A program made the position numbers and the translations under genes. 64,000 bases of DNA from an uncultured bacterium (GTDB taxonomy: Bacteria; Cyanobacteriota; Vampirovibrionia; Gastranaerophilales; Gastranaerophilaceae): contig CASEYJ010000003.1 of the NCBI GenBank assembly GCA_949292175.1, positions 62,001 through 126,000 of the forward strand, written 5' to 3'. Below the pieces are notes generated by a model. That model saw only the letters and a list, made by a program, of their open reading frames with translations. It had not been told where the DNA came from and did no database searches. This document shows positions 25,705 through 34,563 of this stretch, piece after piece (within the stretch, counting starts at the first letter, position 1; the number at the start of each line of letters is the position of its first letter).

Positions 25705-27483
25705 CTACAGAGAATCACCTGTTGATGCTGCGTCAGAATCTACGATAATCTTAGGTGTAATCAAGATAACTAACTCAGATTTTTCTTTCTCAACACTTGA
25801 ACTTCTGAAGAATACTCCTAATCCAGGAATATCACCTAAGAATGGGATCTTGTTAACAGTTTTAGTTTCGTGATCTCTCATCATACCACCTAAAACTAAA
25901 GTGTCACCATCTTTAATTCTTACATTCTTCAATTCAAGGTTTCTCTTTTGAAGCAATGTAGCCTGCAAATCACGTTTACCTGCTGCTGCTGCTTCTTCAT
26001 CAGCTGCTGCTGCATAAATTTGTTCTTTAATTGTTGTATAATCAGGTTTTACGTTCAAATATACATACCCATCCGGAGAGATGAAAGGAGTAACTGTAAT
26101 TTTAAGACCCTCATCGTCACCAATTTCATATGTTCTTTGAGTTGTAGGGTTTTCAGAATAAGTACCTTGTACAACCTGAGATGTTACAGTTTTAACGTAG
26201 TCACCTGTCATATCAATTGTTGATTCTTGACCGTTTGTCGCAATAATTCTTGGATTAGAAATTGTACGACCCTTACCGTTTTGAATCATCATATTAAGTG
26301 TATATACAAGCGAAGCTGAACCTGTTCCATATGTAGGTTTGTTATCACCGAAAATACCGATACCTTTATCACCGAATGAAGTGTGACCATCGTTATCTGA
26401 GTTTACAGAGAAGTGCTTACTTGTGTAGCTCCAAGAATTGTTGAATTCTCTAGAACCAGTTTCATTTAACTCAATAATTGAAAATTCAATGTAAGCTTGA
26501 GGTTGACGTTTATCGTTTGATGCGATAAAATCTCTAACCATTTCGATCTGCTGTGGAGAACCACCAATTAAGTTAACAGTACCAAGTTGAGTGTAATAAG
26601 CTACTGATAAACTTTTTAGATTCAAAGGTGAAGTAGTTTTACCACCAGCATCACCAGCAGAACCTGAACAAGCAACAACACCTTCGCCCAAAGTAATATC
26701 ACCAGCAGCTGCACCTGTTAATATACCGGCAGCTGCACCGGTAGAAGCTCCGGCACTAGGCAATAATACTTTACAAATCATATCTGCCATCTGAGCAGGA
26801 GTTGTGTGGTTAACTTTGAATGAAGTAACCACTGGTTTTTTATCAAACTGACTAATAACTTTTCTTGCAATAGCAACGTCATTGTTGCTACCGAAAATCA
26901 ATACTTCGTTAGTAGCTGGGTTTGTAGTTGCAATTTCAGAACCTGATAGACCAGGTTTCTTCATACCATAAATATTTGCATTCAAGAATTTAGCAAGCGC
27001 AGTAGCATCAACATATTTTACCGGAATTACCGCCATTTCCTGCTTTCCAACACTTGACTTATCACTGGTTTTTGTGATTATCAAAGTGTTATCTTGAAGA
27101 GTGTATGCTAAATCAGATGTTGTTAACACCATATTGAAAGCAGAATTCAAAGGAATATTTACTAAATCCATAGTAACTTTGCTTTGAATATCACCCTTGA
27201 AAATGATATTTAAACCTGCTTTATCAGCAAACATTCTTAATACCTGCTGAACATCAGAATCTCTCAAACTCAAGTTAATCATGATGTTTTTCTTAGTGAT
27301 TCCGCTATCACCTTCTAATTTAACGATTGAAGGCTCGCTTCCTCTGATTGAAGGCATGTAATCTGCACTATATGCCAACAAGTTATCATTTGCTTCCATT
27401 GCCAATGATGATGAAAACGGAGTTGAAAGCGCAAACGCCAACAACATCGTACATACTGTAAATTTTTTAATCGTATCTTTCAT
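25705..27483 (-). CDS. pilQ: Secretin (PilQ/GspD family outer-membrane channel)
   Basis: A 592-residue protein with a signal peptide (about 1-29). An N-terminal STN/secretin N0-like domain (I-N-L-S-L-R-D-S-D-V-Q-Q-V-L-R, about 48-115) and an N1-type domain (I-P-V-K-Y-V-D-A) precede a Gly/Ala-rich insert near 240-275 and the C-terminal secretin domain with V-P-x-L-G-D-I-P-G-L-G-x-L-F variants (here P-F-L-G-D-I-P-G-L-G-V-F-F). It would form the outer-membrane pore, implying a diderm envelope. GCAGGAG precedes the ATG. Confidence 0.94.
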   Translation of the reverse strand: MKDTIKKFTVCTMLLAFALSTPFSSSLAMEANDNLLAYSADYMPSIRGSEPSIVKLEGDSGITKKNIMINLSLRDSDVQQVLRMFADKAGLNIIFKGDIQSKVTMDLVNIPLNSAFNMVLTTSDLAYTLQDNTLIITKTSDKSSVGKQEMAVIPVKYVDATALAKFLNANIYGMKKPGLSGSEIATTNPATNEVLIFGSNNDVAIARKVISQFDKKPVVTSFKVNHTTPAQMADMICKVLLPSAGASTGAAAGILTGAAAGDITLGEGVVACSGSAGDAGGKTTSPLNLKSLSVAYYTQLGTVNLIGGSPQQIEMVRDFIASNDKRQPQAYIEFSIIELNETGSREFNNSWSYTSKHFSVNSDNDGHTSFGDKGIGIFGDNKPTYGTGSASLVYTLNMMIQNGKGRTISNPRIIATNGQESTIDMTGDYVKTVTSQVVQGTYSENPTTQRTYEIGDDEGLKITVTPFISPDGYVYLNVKPDYTTIKEQIYAAAADEEAAAAGKRDLQATLLQKRNLELKNVRIKDGDTLVLGGMMRDHETKTVNKIPFLGDIPGLGVFFRSSSVEKEKSELVILITPKIIVDSDAASTGDSL

Positions 27484-27518
27484 CGCTGCTCCTGCTTATC
27501 TTCTTTTAAATTATCACT

Positions 27519-28151
27519 CTATCTTCTAGCTCCGCCAAATTTTTTACTCAAATTAGCGACTTTATTATAATTAACATCGACCTGTCCATCTGTCACAAGC
27601 TGACCAACGCCCGCTTTATAAACATTTGATCCCATCTGAACAGTAACACTGTTCTTGCTGATGGATAAAACTTTATATCCGTTAATCACATCTCCTGATC
27701 TAACAAGATAATCAGAACCTTCTATATTCAATATTGCAGAAGGACTGCTCTTATCATACATTATACCAGATACTTTTGTTGTAACAACTTTTTGTGCCAT
27801 AGGATCTGCACTAGGTACATCCAAAGGTTCCAACAAATCATACTTCAAATTTCCAGCCGGTACTGATGTTGCAATATTTGCTTCGTTAGGTGGCAAAAAT
27901 GGATTTGGCCTACCCAAATTTTCAACCGGTACTGAAACCATCTTGTCAGTATCTTCCTCTTGAGGAATTTCTACTGCATCCATCCCAACATCACTGCTTT
28001 GAGCCTCACCCGCAGGTATCTCAACCTCTTGTTGTGGTAACACAACATCAGCATTTTCATCAACATCTGATTTCGAAGCACAACCTGAAAGGTTTAACGC
28101 CAACGCACAAGCAAACACCAAGGTGAACAATATTTTAACTCTTTTTTTCAT
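27519..28151 (-). CDS. Lipoprotein, PilP/GspC-like pilus assembly protein
   Basis: A 210-residue lipoprotein: Lys/Arg start, hydrophobic helix and the lipobox L-N-L-S-G-C near residue 24. An acidic, Pro/Val-rich linker follows, then G-R-P-N-P-F-L-P, typical of PilP, and a C-terminal beta domain (V-S-G-I-M-Y-D..., V-R-S-G-D-V-I-N-G-Y-K-V-L) like the HR/PilP fold that binds the secretin. The ATG at 28151 is preferred because CAGGG stands 7 bases upstream; in-frame ATGs at 28157 and 28175 are worse placed. It is the first gene of the pilus unit. Confidence 0.82.
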   Translation of the reverse strand: MKKRVKILFTLVFACALALNLSGCASKSDVDENADVVLPQQEVEIPAGEAQSSDVGMDAVEIPQEEDTDKMVSVPVENLGRPNPFLPPNEANIATSVPAGNLKYDLLEPLDVPSADPMAQKVVTTKVSGIMYDKSSPSAILNIEGSDYLVRSGDVINGYKVLSISKNSVTVQMGSNVYKAGVGQLVTDGQVDVNYNKVANLSKKFGGARR

Positions 28152-28373
28152 AGGCATCCCTGTTATATTTTTCATACCAAATCAATCCAAATTCTCTCTC
28201 ATCACTTAAAGTTATTCTTTTGACATGTTGATTATATAAAAACATTCAACATGATGTATCAACCTTTTGGTGTATTTATTTTAAATATATCAAAAAGTTT
28301 ATTGTAACATAGTAATTAAGATAATAGCATATATTTTTAAATTTGGCAAAAATACGGCAAATATTAAGTTATG
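28152..28373. other. AT-rich intergenic region upstream of the pilus operon
   Basis: About 220 bases, very AT-rich, between the PilP-like gene and the 3' end of the kinase gene. It must hold the promoter of the pilus transcript, but no single hexamer pair stands out. No open frame with a ribosome site was seen. Confidence 0.4.
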
Positions 28374-29249
28374 TTAAATTTCCACAGGGATTTGCTCAAA
28401 ATTATTAGTAATTGCGTGGATATATTTTAATATTTCCGCAAAGTACTCTAAGTCAGCGTTACCATCGAGAATCAAGTCTGCCAAACCTCTAAAAGGTTTA
28501 ACATACTTTTCACCGGCATTTGCGATATAATCCCAGTGCTTAAGAGCATTTTCTTCGCTTTGGTTACGCTCATTTATAGCACGAGTCATAAATCTTTCTT
28601 TTCTCAAATTATTATCTGCTTCGACATATATCTTAATATCGAATATATCTTGAATGTCCTGATACATTGTTGCGATACCTTCAACAACAATAACCTTACG
28701 AGACAAAACCTCCTGAGCGTGAGGAACTGAAATTCCTGTTCCATTAGGAAGGTACATAGGAGCCATAATATCTTGACCATTAGCTAAAGAAATTAAATCT
28801 TCTTTCAATGTTTCCAACTGAAAACTAGTAGGAGCATCAACGTCATAACCATTATCTCTTAAGTTATCAAAACTACCATATTTTGCGATGAGCTTTGATA
28901 TATCATTAAAGTAATTATCAGTACTTAATATAGAAACAGGCATCGAAAGCTGTTCAATATTACGCTTGATCTCTGTACAAATAGTAGATTTTCCAGATGC
29001 AGATTCTCCGGTAATTCCAATCAACAAGCGCTTTGACGGGTTATTTATCAACCTTTTGGAAAATCTATTTATAAATGCGGGGTTAACGTTTAAAAATATC
29101 GGGGACGGACAACGCTTATCATAAGCCAAAACTTGTCGAAACTTAGTTTGAAGATAAAAAACCAACAGCTCACGACCCGTTTTTGAGTTAAAATCCGGTT
29201 TCAGAATTTTGTCCGTAGAGTTTAATTCTTTTTCTATTAATAATTTCAT
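28374..29249 (-). CDS. Uridine kinase/phosphoribulokinase-family P-loop kinase with N-terminal extension
   Basis: A 291-residue protein. The first ~78 residues are an unrecognised extension; the kinase domain follows with G-I-T-G-E-S-A-S-G-K-S-T (about 83-94), S-T-D-N-Y-F, D-A-P-T-S-F and V-E-G-I-A-T-M-Y. These are the P-loop, the D-x-x-Y-x substrate box and the lid region of the uridine kinase/PRK family. Uridine or another nucleoside is the expected substrate, but phosphoribulose or pantothenate kinases share the fold. The ATG at 29249 has GGAAAG upstream; a GTG at 29267 has nothing. Confidence 0.8.
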   Translation of the reverse strand: MKLLIEKELNSTDKILKPDFNSKTGRELLVFYLQTKFRQVLAYDKRCPSPIFLNVNPAFINRFSKRLINNPSKRLLIGITGESASGKSTICTEIKRNIEQLSMPVSILSTDNYFNDISKLIAKYGSFDNLRDNGYDVDAPTSFQLETLKEDLISLANGQDIMAPMYLPNGTGISVPHAQEVLSRKVIVVEGIATMYQDIQDIFDIKIYVEADNNLRKERFMTRAINERNQSEENALKHWDYIANAGEKYVKPFRGLADLILDGNADLEYFAEILKYIHAITNNFEQIPVEI

Positions 29250-29362
29250 ATTTTCACTTTCCGTCACATTATTTATTTAAAATAAGTGATGTTTAGAATA
29301 ATACATCAGAAAAAAAAAAATTGCTATCGAACAAACAATTTATTAAAATTTATTAACACAAA

Positions 29363-29390
29363 AAAATGCCCGAAGTAAATCGGGCATTTT
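29363..29390 (-). terminator. Terminator of fba
   Basis: An 11-bp perfect stem AAAATGCCCGA/TCGGGCATTTT with a six-base loop, followed by T-run on the minus strand, 22 bases past the fba stop. Confidence 0.93.
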
Positions 29391-29412
29391 CTCAATTATA
29401 ACGAACTTACAA

Positions 29413-30372
29413 TTAGTCTTTAGCGTGACCAGCTGTACCAAGAACGTCTCTCATTTTGTGCATAACCATTTCTTTAACAGCAGTTCTACCAGGACCCATA
29501 TATTCTCTTGGGTCGAATTTTTCAGGATGTTCAATAAAGAACTCTCTGATAGTAGAAGTCATAGCAAGTCTCAAGTCTGTATCAATGTTGATTTTAGCAA
29601 CACCGTGTTTAGAAGCGTAGTTAAGCATATCTTCTGGAACACCTTGAGCATCAGGCAAGTTACCACCATACTTGTTACATTTAGCAACAAATTCAGCAGG
29701 AACTGAAGATGAACCGTGAAGAACTAGCGGATAGTTAGGGAATCCAGCATCAGCTAATGCTTTCTTAATTTCTTCTAATCTTTCAAAGTCTAATTTAGCT
29801 TCGCCTTTGAACTTGTAAGCACCGTGAGAAGTACCGATAGCAACAGCCAAAGAGTCACAACCTGTTTCCTTAACGAATCTAGCAGCTTCTTGAGGATCAG
29901 TATATGTTGAATCCTTAGCGTGAACTTTAACGTCATCTTCTACACCAGCCAATTTACCAAGTTCAGCTTCAACTGAAACGCCATGAGCATGAGCGTATTC
30001 AACAACTTTTTTAGTTAATGCAATATTTTCTTCCAATGGGAATCTTGAACCGTCGATCATAACAGAAGAGAAACCACCATCAATACAAGCCTTACAAATT
30101 TCGAAGTCTGCACCGTGATCTAAGTGAAGTGCAATAGGCACAGTAGTTGTAGCCAAAGCTGCTTCAACCAATTTAATCAAATATGTTTGATTAGCATATT
30201 TTCTAGCACCTGCAGAAACTTGCAAAATAATAGGTGATTGAGTTTCTTCAGCAGCTTCTGCAATACCTTGCAAAATTTCCATGTTGTTAACATTGTAAGC
30301 ACCGATAGCATAACCGCCAGCTAGTGCCTTCTTGAACATTTCTCCTGTTCCAACTAATTTTCTTTCACTCAT
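29413..30372 (-). CDS. fba: Class II fructose-1,6-bisphosphate aldolase
   Basis: A 319-residue zinc aldolase that splits fructose-1,6-bisphosphate. Signatures: G-A-Y-N-V-N-N-M-E, the H-L-D-H-G zinc site, the E-A-E-L-G-K-L-A-G motif, G-T-S-H-G, L-V-L-H-G-S-S-S-V-P and K-I-N-I-D-T-D. The length and sequence fit the bacterial Fba type also found in Cyanobacteria. The ATG at 30372 has GAAGGAG; the upstream ATG at 30399 is rejected. With pgk it gives two lower-glycolysis genes here, though in separate units. Confidence 0.97.
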   Translation of the reverse strand: MSERKLVGTGEMFKKALAGGYAIGAYNVNNMEILQGIAEAAEETQSPIILQVSAGARKYANQTYLIKLVEAALATTTVPIALHLDHGADFEICKACIDGGFSSVMIDGSRFPLEENIALTKKVVEYAHAHGVSVEAELGKLAGVEDDVKVHAKDSTYTDPQEAARFVKETGCDSLAVAIGTSHGAYKFKGEAKLDFERLEEIKKALADAGFPNYPLVLHGSSSVPAEFVAKCNKYGGNLPDAQGVPEDMLNYASKHGVAKINIDTDLRLAMTSTIREFFIEHPEKFDPREYMGPGRTAVKEMVMHKMRDVLGTAGHAKD

Positions 30373-30497
30373 AAGAGTTCTCCTTCTTTTTGTAAACATA
30401 TATTACACAATATGAAAATATAACAAATAAAAAAATATTACAAGTAAAACAGAATCAAATATCAATTGTAAATATTTATTAAATTAGTATATACCTT

Positions 30498-30527
30498 TTT
30501 ACACCAAGGTTTTTGGTTTGCTATAAT
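30498..30527 (+). promoter_or_regulatory. Promoter of the unknown gene at 30616
   Basis: TTTACA (30498-30503), 18-base spacer, TATAAT (30522-30527) with an extended -10 TGC in front. It predicts an 80-base 5' leader before the ATG at 30616, so it differs from the leaderless promoters in this window. Confidence 0.65.
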
Positions 30528-30615
30528 ACCAGAAAAGGGGAAATGAAAAAAACATATGGCAAAATTTTTTTGTCCAAGTTTTGTTATATCATAAAAAAAA
30601 GGAGTATGAAAAGTT

Positions 30616-31323
30616 ATGGCATTGCAACCTGTATCCGGTGTGACGCCGCTTCGCACCACAAATTTGACATTCAGCGGCAGACGTTCAAATGATGAGGTTA
30701 ATGATTCAATTTACTCAAGAATTCCGGCTCAAGTAAAAGCTGTTCCGGTAATTGTATTGATGGCGATGAGCCCGCTTAACAAAATCAATGCGACAGAGTC
30801 TGTATATGATGTTCCTGAAACTAACGACATTGAGTATGTTAAACTCGTTGAAAACAATAAACCAACAACATTAAATACATATGATGTTATTGAAAATGGT
30901 AATAAATATTACACAGTAAAAACTTTAAGCTTTGATGACAACAAAAACACTTATGAAGGTATTGAAGTTATAAAATATTTTGATAGTAAAGGTAATATCG
31001 TTAGTAGAATGATGCTTACGTTTTTTGCTCCAATGAAAGGAAGTTCAGGAGCACCTTTGTTATACATTCACGGCTTCAAATTACCGGTAGACGACTTAGA
31101 CGACTACACTCCTGACAGGGGATTTCACATGGAAACCAAGTCTCAATCAAATAATAGTGCAGCACGCGAACCTCTTACAAAATTATTGTTAAAGCTATGC
31201 AATGATACTGAAAGAAATAACGGGGCTATAAGCATGGGAACAAGACCAAATGATCCTAATAAGGCAAGGACCGGCACTTCAGTAAGACGCAACCTAACGA
31301 ATTTGATTGGTAATAACGACTAA
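30616..31323 (+). CDS. Unknown protein with N-terminal F-x-G tag
   Basis: A 235-residue protein of unknown function. The N-terminus has the tag T-N-L-T-F-S-G-R-R at about residues 15-23, like other small proteins here. One moderately hydrophobic stretch follows (V-P-V-I-V-L-M-A-M, about 43-51); then beta-rich sequence with N-K-Y-Y-T-V-K-T-L-S-F and L-L-Y-I-H-G-F-K-L-P. Its C-terminus is polar with T-G-T-S-V-R-R. The I-H-G-F bit recalls alpha/beta hydrolases but no nucleophile elbow is visible. AAAAGGAG precedes the ATG. Its own promoter and terminator make it a single-gene unit. Confidence 0.7.
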   Translation: MALQPVSGVTPLRTTNLTFSGRRSNDEVNDSIYSRIPAQVKAVPVIVLMAMSPLNKINATESVYDVPETNDIEYVKLVENNKPTTLNTYDVIENGNKYYTVKTLSFDDNKNTYEGIEVIKYFDSKGNIVSRMMLTFFAPMKGSSGAPLLYIHGFKLPVDDLDDYTPDRGFHMETKSQSNNSAAREPLTKLLLKLCNDTERNNGAISMGTRPNDPNKARTGTSVRRNLTNLIGNND

Positions 31324-31348
31324 AAGTAAAGTTTTGTAACAATTAAGT

Positions 31349-31382
31349 AAACATGCTGCATTCCTAAAATACAGCATGTTTT
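31349..31382 (+). terminator. Terminator after the gene at 30616
   Basis: AACATGCTG...CAGCATGTT stem with a short AT inner extension and a T5 tail, 26 bases past the stop codon. Confidence 0.85.
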
Positions 31383-31418
31383 TACATGTATATAACGAGA
31401 GTATAATCAGAGGATAGA

Positions 31419-34412
31419 ATGACTATGTCAATTGATGGAGATGTAACTAAAAAGGTTTACGTGAATGACGGGACATCAGTTCAGACGACTTCTGCAAACT
31501 CATCAGCCACACAAGCAACTTCTAGTTCAACATTAAATACAGTATTTGATAGAAGCAATGCTGACGAGAACGCAAAAAGGTTAGGACTGACAAAAGAAGA
31601 GTATATGGAACTTCTGTCAAAACCGGAGTTTCTAGCTCTAAAAACACCCGAAGAGCAGATTAATTATATAAAAGAATATAAAGCTGCAAAACAAAGTGAA
31701 GCGAGTGTGACACAAAATGTACAACCTCAAACAGAACAAACAGAGCAACCAGATACATCTAGTGCAACTTCAACACAAGCTCCAACAACAGAAGCGACAG
31801 CAACAGAAACCTCTTCTCAAACTGCTGAAACAGAAGTAGTTGTAACTGCGAATAATACTGCTGCAAAAACTACCGCCCCAGAAGCGGAGGCGGCTGAAAC
31901 CGTTGCAGCTACGCAAACTCAAGCAACAGAACAAGCTGAAGAAACACAACAAACTCAACAAACAACCCAGCCAGCTGCAACTGAAACTGCTGAGCCAGAA
32001 GAAACTGCTCAAGCAGCCAAAACTGAGGCAGCTGAAAAAAATGATGCAAAAACTAAACAAACATTAGCTGACAAATTATCGGAATCATTTGTATTTGATT
32101 CAGCTACATATACAACAAAATTAACTCCAAAAGAAATGTTAGAAGTATTCGTAGAGGAGTATGCGAAAAACAAATTCTTATATAAAGATGGAGATGAAAA
32201 TAGTAATAAAGATGTAAACGCTTGGCGAAATTTAAGCGATAAAGAGCGCCAAGACCTAATAAAAGAAGCTAAAAGAGAAGTTCGCCAAAAATTTCATTTT
32301 AATGAAGCAAATGCAAGCAAAAACGAGTTGTTACTTTCACATGAAATGACAAAGTTGCAAACCGCAAACGGATTTCTCATTAGTTACGATGAATTTGCTT
32401 CCTACCCAACACACCGTCAATTTGAAATGATAGGTGAAAACTTAGATTCAGCAACACAGATTGACGCAACGAAGCTAAGTGAATATGAGAAAAGAAAACT
32501 GGCAGAAGCCAATAGTACATTAAATGCCTTAAAAAATGAATTAAAAAAACGAGGTGTTGAAACTTATGAAAATATAAGTTTTGGTGATATTTCATATTCA
32601 GTTAAAGAACATAACATAAAACTTGGCGTTGCCATTCGTGATTATTTAACAGAAAAAGAAGCATCCGGTGAAATCACCGAAACAGAACAAAAACAGTTAA
32701 ATATATTAAGAGAAAAAGTTGAACCGGAAGTCCTTGAAAAATATGGTACTCGCTTTGGTGATACAACCGAAATCGAAAAAGCAATAGCAAATTCTGACTA
32801 TGCAGCAGCTTATGCTGATGCATCTACTCCGATAGAAAAAGCTAGAATTCTTAAACTCTATACCAAGGAATTACACCAAAAAGAACCGGAAAAAATTGTA
32901 GATTTAATTAATGATGCAATTGAATGCGGAAATGTTGAACTTGCTTTCACACTAAGAAGTCTTTCTAAAAACGACAAAAAACTCGCCAAACTATTGTCTG
33001 AGGATATAGACCAAACAGCATTCAACGTTAATGATGGCAACATCATGAACAATTACGGTGAAGCCGTTGGTACAAACATTACAAAAATCTCAAAAACGAA
33101 CAAAAAAGGTGCAGCCGCAGCCAATAAAAGAGCGTGCCAAGTAATAGCTGATGGAGCTGTAGCAAGCTATATTAAAGGCTTAGGAAAAGTTGAAAACAAT
33201 CAAGCTATAGATGAAGCAATTGTAGATAGAACATACGCAATCAAGGATGATCAAGAGCAATTAAATGTCATTAAAACGATTAATCAGCACAGCAATGAAG
33301 GCACCAAAGATTTAACTGCAATTAACATTGATCGAGCTCACGAAACAATTCAAAATGAAGGGTTACACATTTTGGTTGACGACAATGGCGAAAGAGCTGA
33401 CCTTATTGTTAAAAATGGAACCCTTTCCAGAATGGCCGTTAGTGCTCAAACAGAAGGCTTCAAAACTTTACAACAAAGTTTAGAAAACAACCTTCCGGAA
33501 AGCAATGCCATAGAATCATTAAAAGCATTAGCCGATCAAATTGCGGATTGTGACGCTTCAAACCAACTTGAAATGCACAAATCTATCACTGGCAGCAAGT
33601 ATGAAGAGGTTCAAACTCACGCAGCATCTAACATTCACAATTATGACAAATCAGTTCAAGCAGAAGCACTTAAAGCTACATACAACTCAGGGAATACCGA
33701 TGCAATAGATGCAGCAAATCAACAGCTAGACAAGTGTGATCCTGCTGCCATTCAATCTATTCGAGCAGAAGTAGAAGCCCAAGTCAAGGCAATGGAAGAA
33801 CGCCAAACCCCTGTTACAGCGAACACAATTGCAGAAAAGCTGGTACAAATGGATGCTGCAAAAGATCCTGCGGCATCAGATGAATGGTCAAAAGACCTAA
33901 AAACTGCAAAAATAAATGAATACAGAGAACTATTCATGAAAGCTAACCCTGCAACGAAGTTTAGAATGATAAGCAAATTACAGGGTATCTGGCAAAAAGA
34001 AATTATTTCCCACATTGCAAGATATTGTCCGGAAATGTTAACATCTTTGATAACATCTATGGGTTCAGATTTGTTCCAATTACAATTAACACCTGAAATC
34101 AGAAACAAGATTATGCAAGAGATGTTACGAGTGCCAGATCTACAAGCTGATGCTTTAGAATACTTCAAAGATAACCCTAACAACTTTAGCAGCAGCATCA
34201 AGGACGCCTGCGCTGAACTTCTTGTAGAAAGAAAAGATACTGACATCGAATCAACAAAATTAAGAGAAGCTATGCATATGGATGGACTATTTATGTCAGC
34301 TCCAGAAACCTTAGGTTTTGGCGGTAAGGTATCAAACCGCGAATATTATAACAAAGTAAAAGGCGATATAACATTCTGGAAAAGAGATAAATACGGAAAC
34401 TTCATAGGCTAA
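31419..34412 (+). CDS. Unknown 997-residue helical protein with a Thr/Glu/Ala/Gln-rich region
   Basis: The largest gene of the window. Residues 1-85 are polar with a helical piece (L-T-K-E-E-Y-M-E-L-L-S-K). Residues 85-220 are almost only T, E, A, Q and S, a low-complexity linker. Residues 220-997 are helical, charged, with possible HEAT- or TPR-like repeats (for example I-E-K-A-R-I-L-K-L-Y, L-S-K-N-D-K-K-L-A-K-L-L). No signal peptide, membrane helix or enzymatic motif was found. AGAGGA precedes the ATG at 31419; a second ATG at 31425 is possible. TATAAT lies at 31402-31407. The 423-residue gene at 53116 is similar in style. Function unknown. Confidence 0.75.
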   Translation: MTMSIDGDVTKKVYVNDGTSVQTTSANSSATQATSSSTLNTVFDRSNADENAKRLGLTKEEYMELLSKPEFLALKTPEEQINYIKEYKAAKQSEASVTQNVQPQTEQTEQPDTSSATSTQAPTTEATATETSSQTAETEVVVTANNTAAKTTAPEAEAAETVAATQTQATEQAEETQQTQQTTQPAATETAEPEETAQAAKTEAAEKNDAKTKQTLADKLSESFVFDSATYTTKLTPKEMLEVFVEEYAKNKFLYKDGDENSNKDVNAWRNLSDKERQDLIKEAKREVRQKFHFNEANASKNELLLSHEMTKLQTANGFLISYDEFASYPTHRQFEMIGENLDSATQIDATKLSEYEKRKLAEANSTLNALKNELKKRGVETYENISFGDISYSVKEHNIKLGVAIRDYLTEKEASGEITETEQKQLNILREKVEPEVLEKYGTRFGDTTEIEKAIANSDYAAAYADASTPIEKARILKLYTKELHQKEPEKIVDLINDAIECGNVELAFTLRSLSKNDKKLAKLLSEDIDQTAFNVNDGNIMNNYGEAVGTNITKISKTNKKGAAAANKRACQVIADGAVASYIKGLGKVENNQAIDEAIVDRTYAIKDDQEQLNVIKTINQHSNEGTKDLTAINIDRAHETIQNEGLHILVDDNGERADLIVKNGTLSRMAVSAQTEGFKTLQQSLENNLPESNAIESLKALADQIADCDASNQLEMHKSITGSKYEEVQTHAASNIHNYDKSVQAEALKATYNSGNTDAIDAANQQLDKCDPAAIQSIRAEVEAQVKAMEERQTPVTANTIAEKLVQMDAAKDPAASDEWSKDLKTAKINEYRELFMKANPATKFRMISKLQGIWQKEIISHIARYCPEMLTSLITSMGSDLFQLQLTPEIRNKIMQEMLRVPDLQADALEYFKDNPNNFSSSIKDACAELLVERKDTDIESTKLREAMHMDGLFMSAPETLGFGGKVSNREYYNKVKGDITFWKRDKYGNFIG

Positions 34413-34440
34413 CAAAACAGGTGCAAAATTTGTAATAATA

Positions 34441-34470
34441 AAGGCGGGTACAACACCAAGTATCCGCCTT
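34441..34470 (+). terminator. Terminator of the 997-residue protein gene
   Basis: AAGGCGGGTA/TATCCGCCTT, a 10-bp stem with one G-T pair and a ten-base loop, followed by ATTTTG. Confidence 0.82.
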
Positions 34471-34563
34471 ATTTTGTACTTGATTTTAGAATATATTTAT
34501 GGTCAAATATAGTTACAGTAAAGATTTTTCTTTACGAGTTCAATAGAAAGAAGACAATATTAA

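Noticed and set aside
26700-26760. Gly/Ala-rich stretch in the secretin as a repeat element or insertion
   Set aside because: It is in frame, lies in the normal linker position and shows no target duplication.
30543-30640. Possible leader peptide starting at 30543 before the unknown gene at 30616
   Set aside because: It overlaps the gene start in another frame and has no regulatory codon pattern; chance frame more likely.
33752-34246. 164-codon frame antisense to the 997-residue gene
   Set aside because: Composition (Ser/Leu/Ile-rich) is what a helical acidic gene gives on the other strand; no ribosome site.
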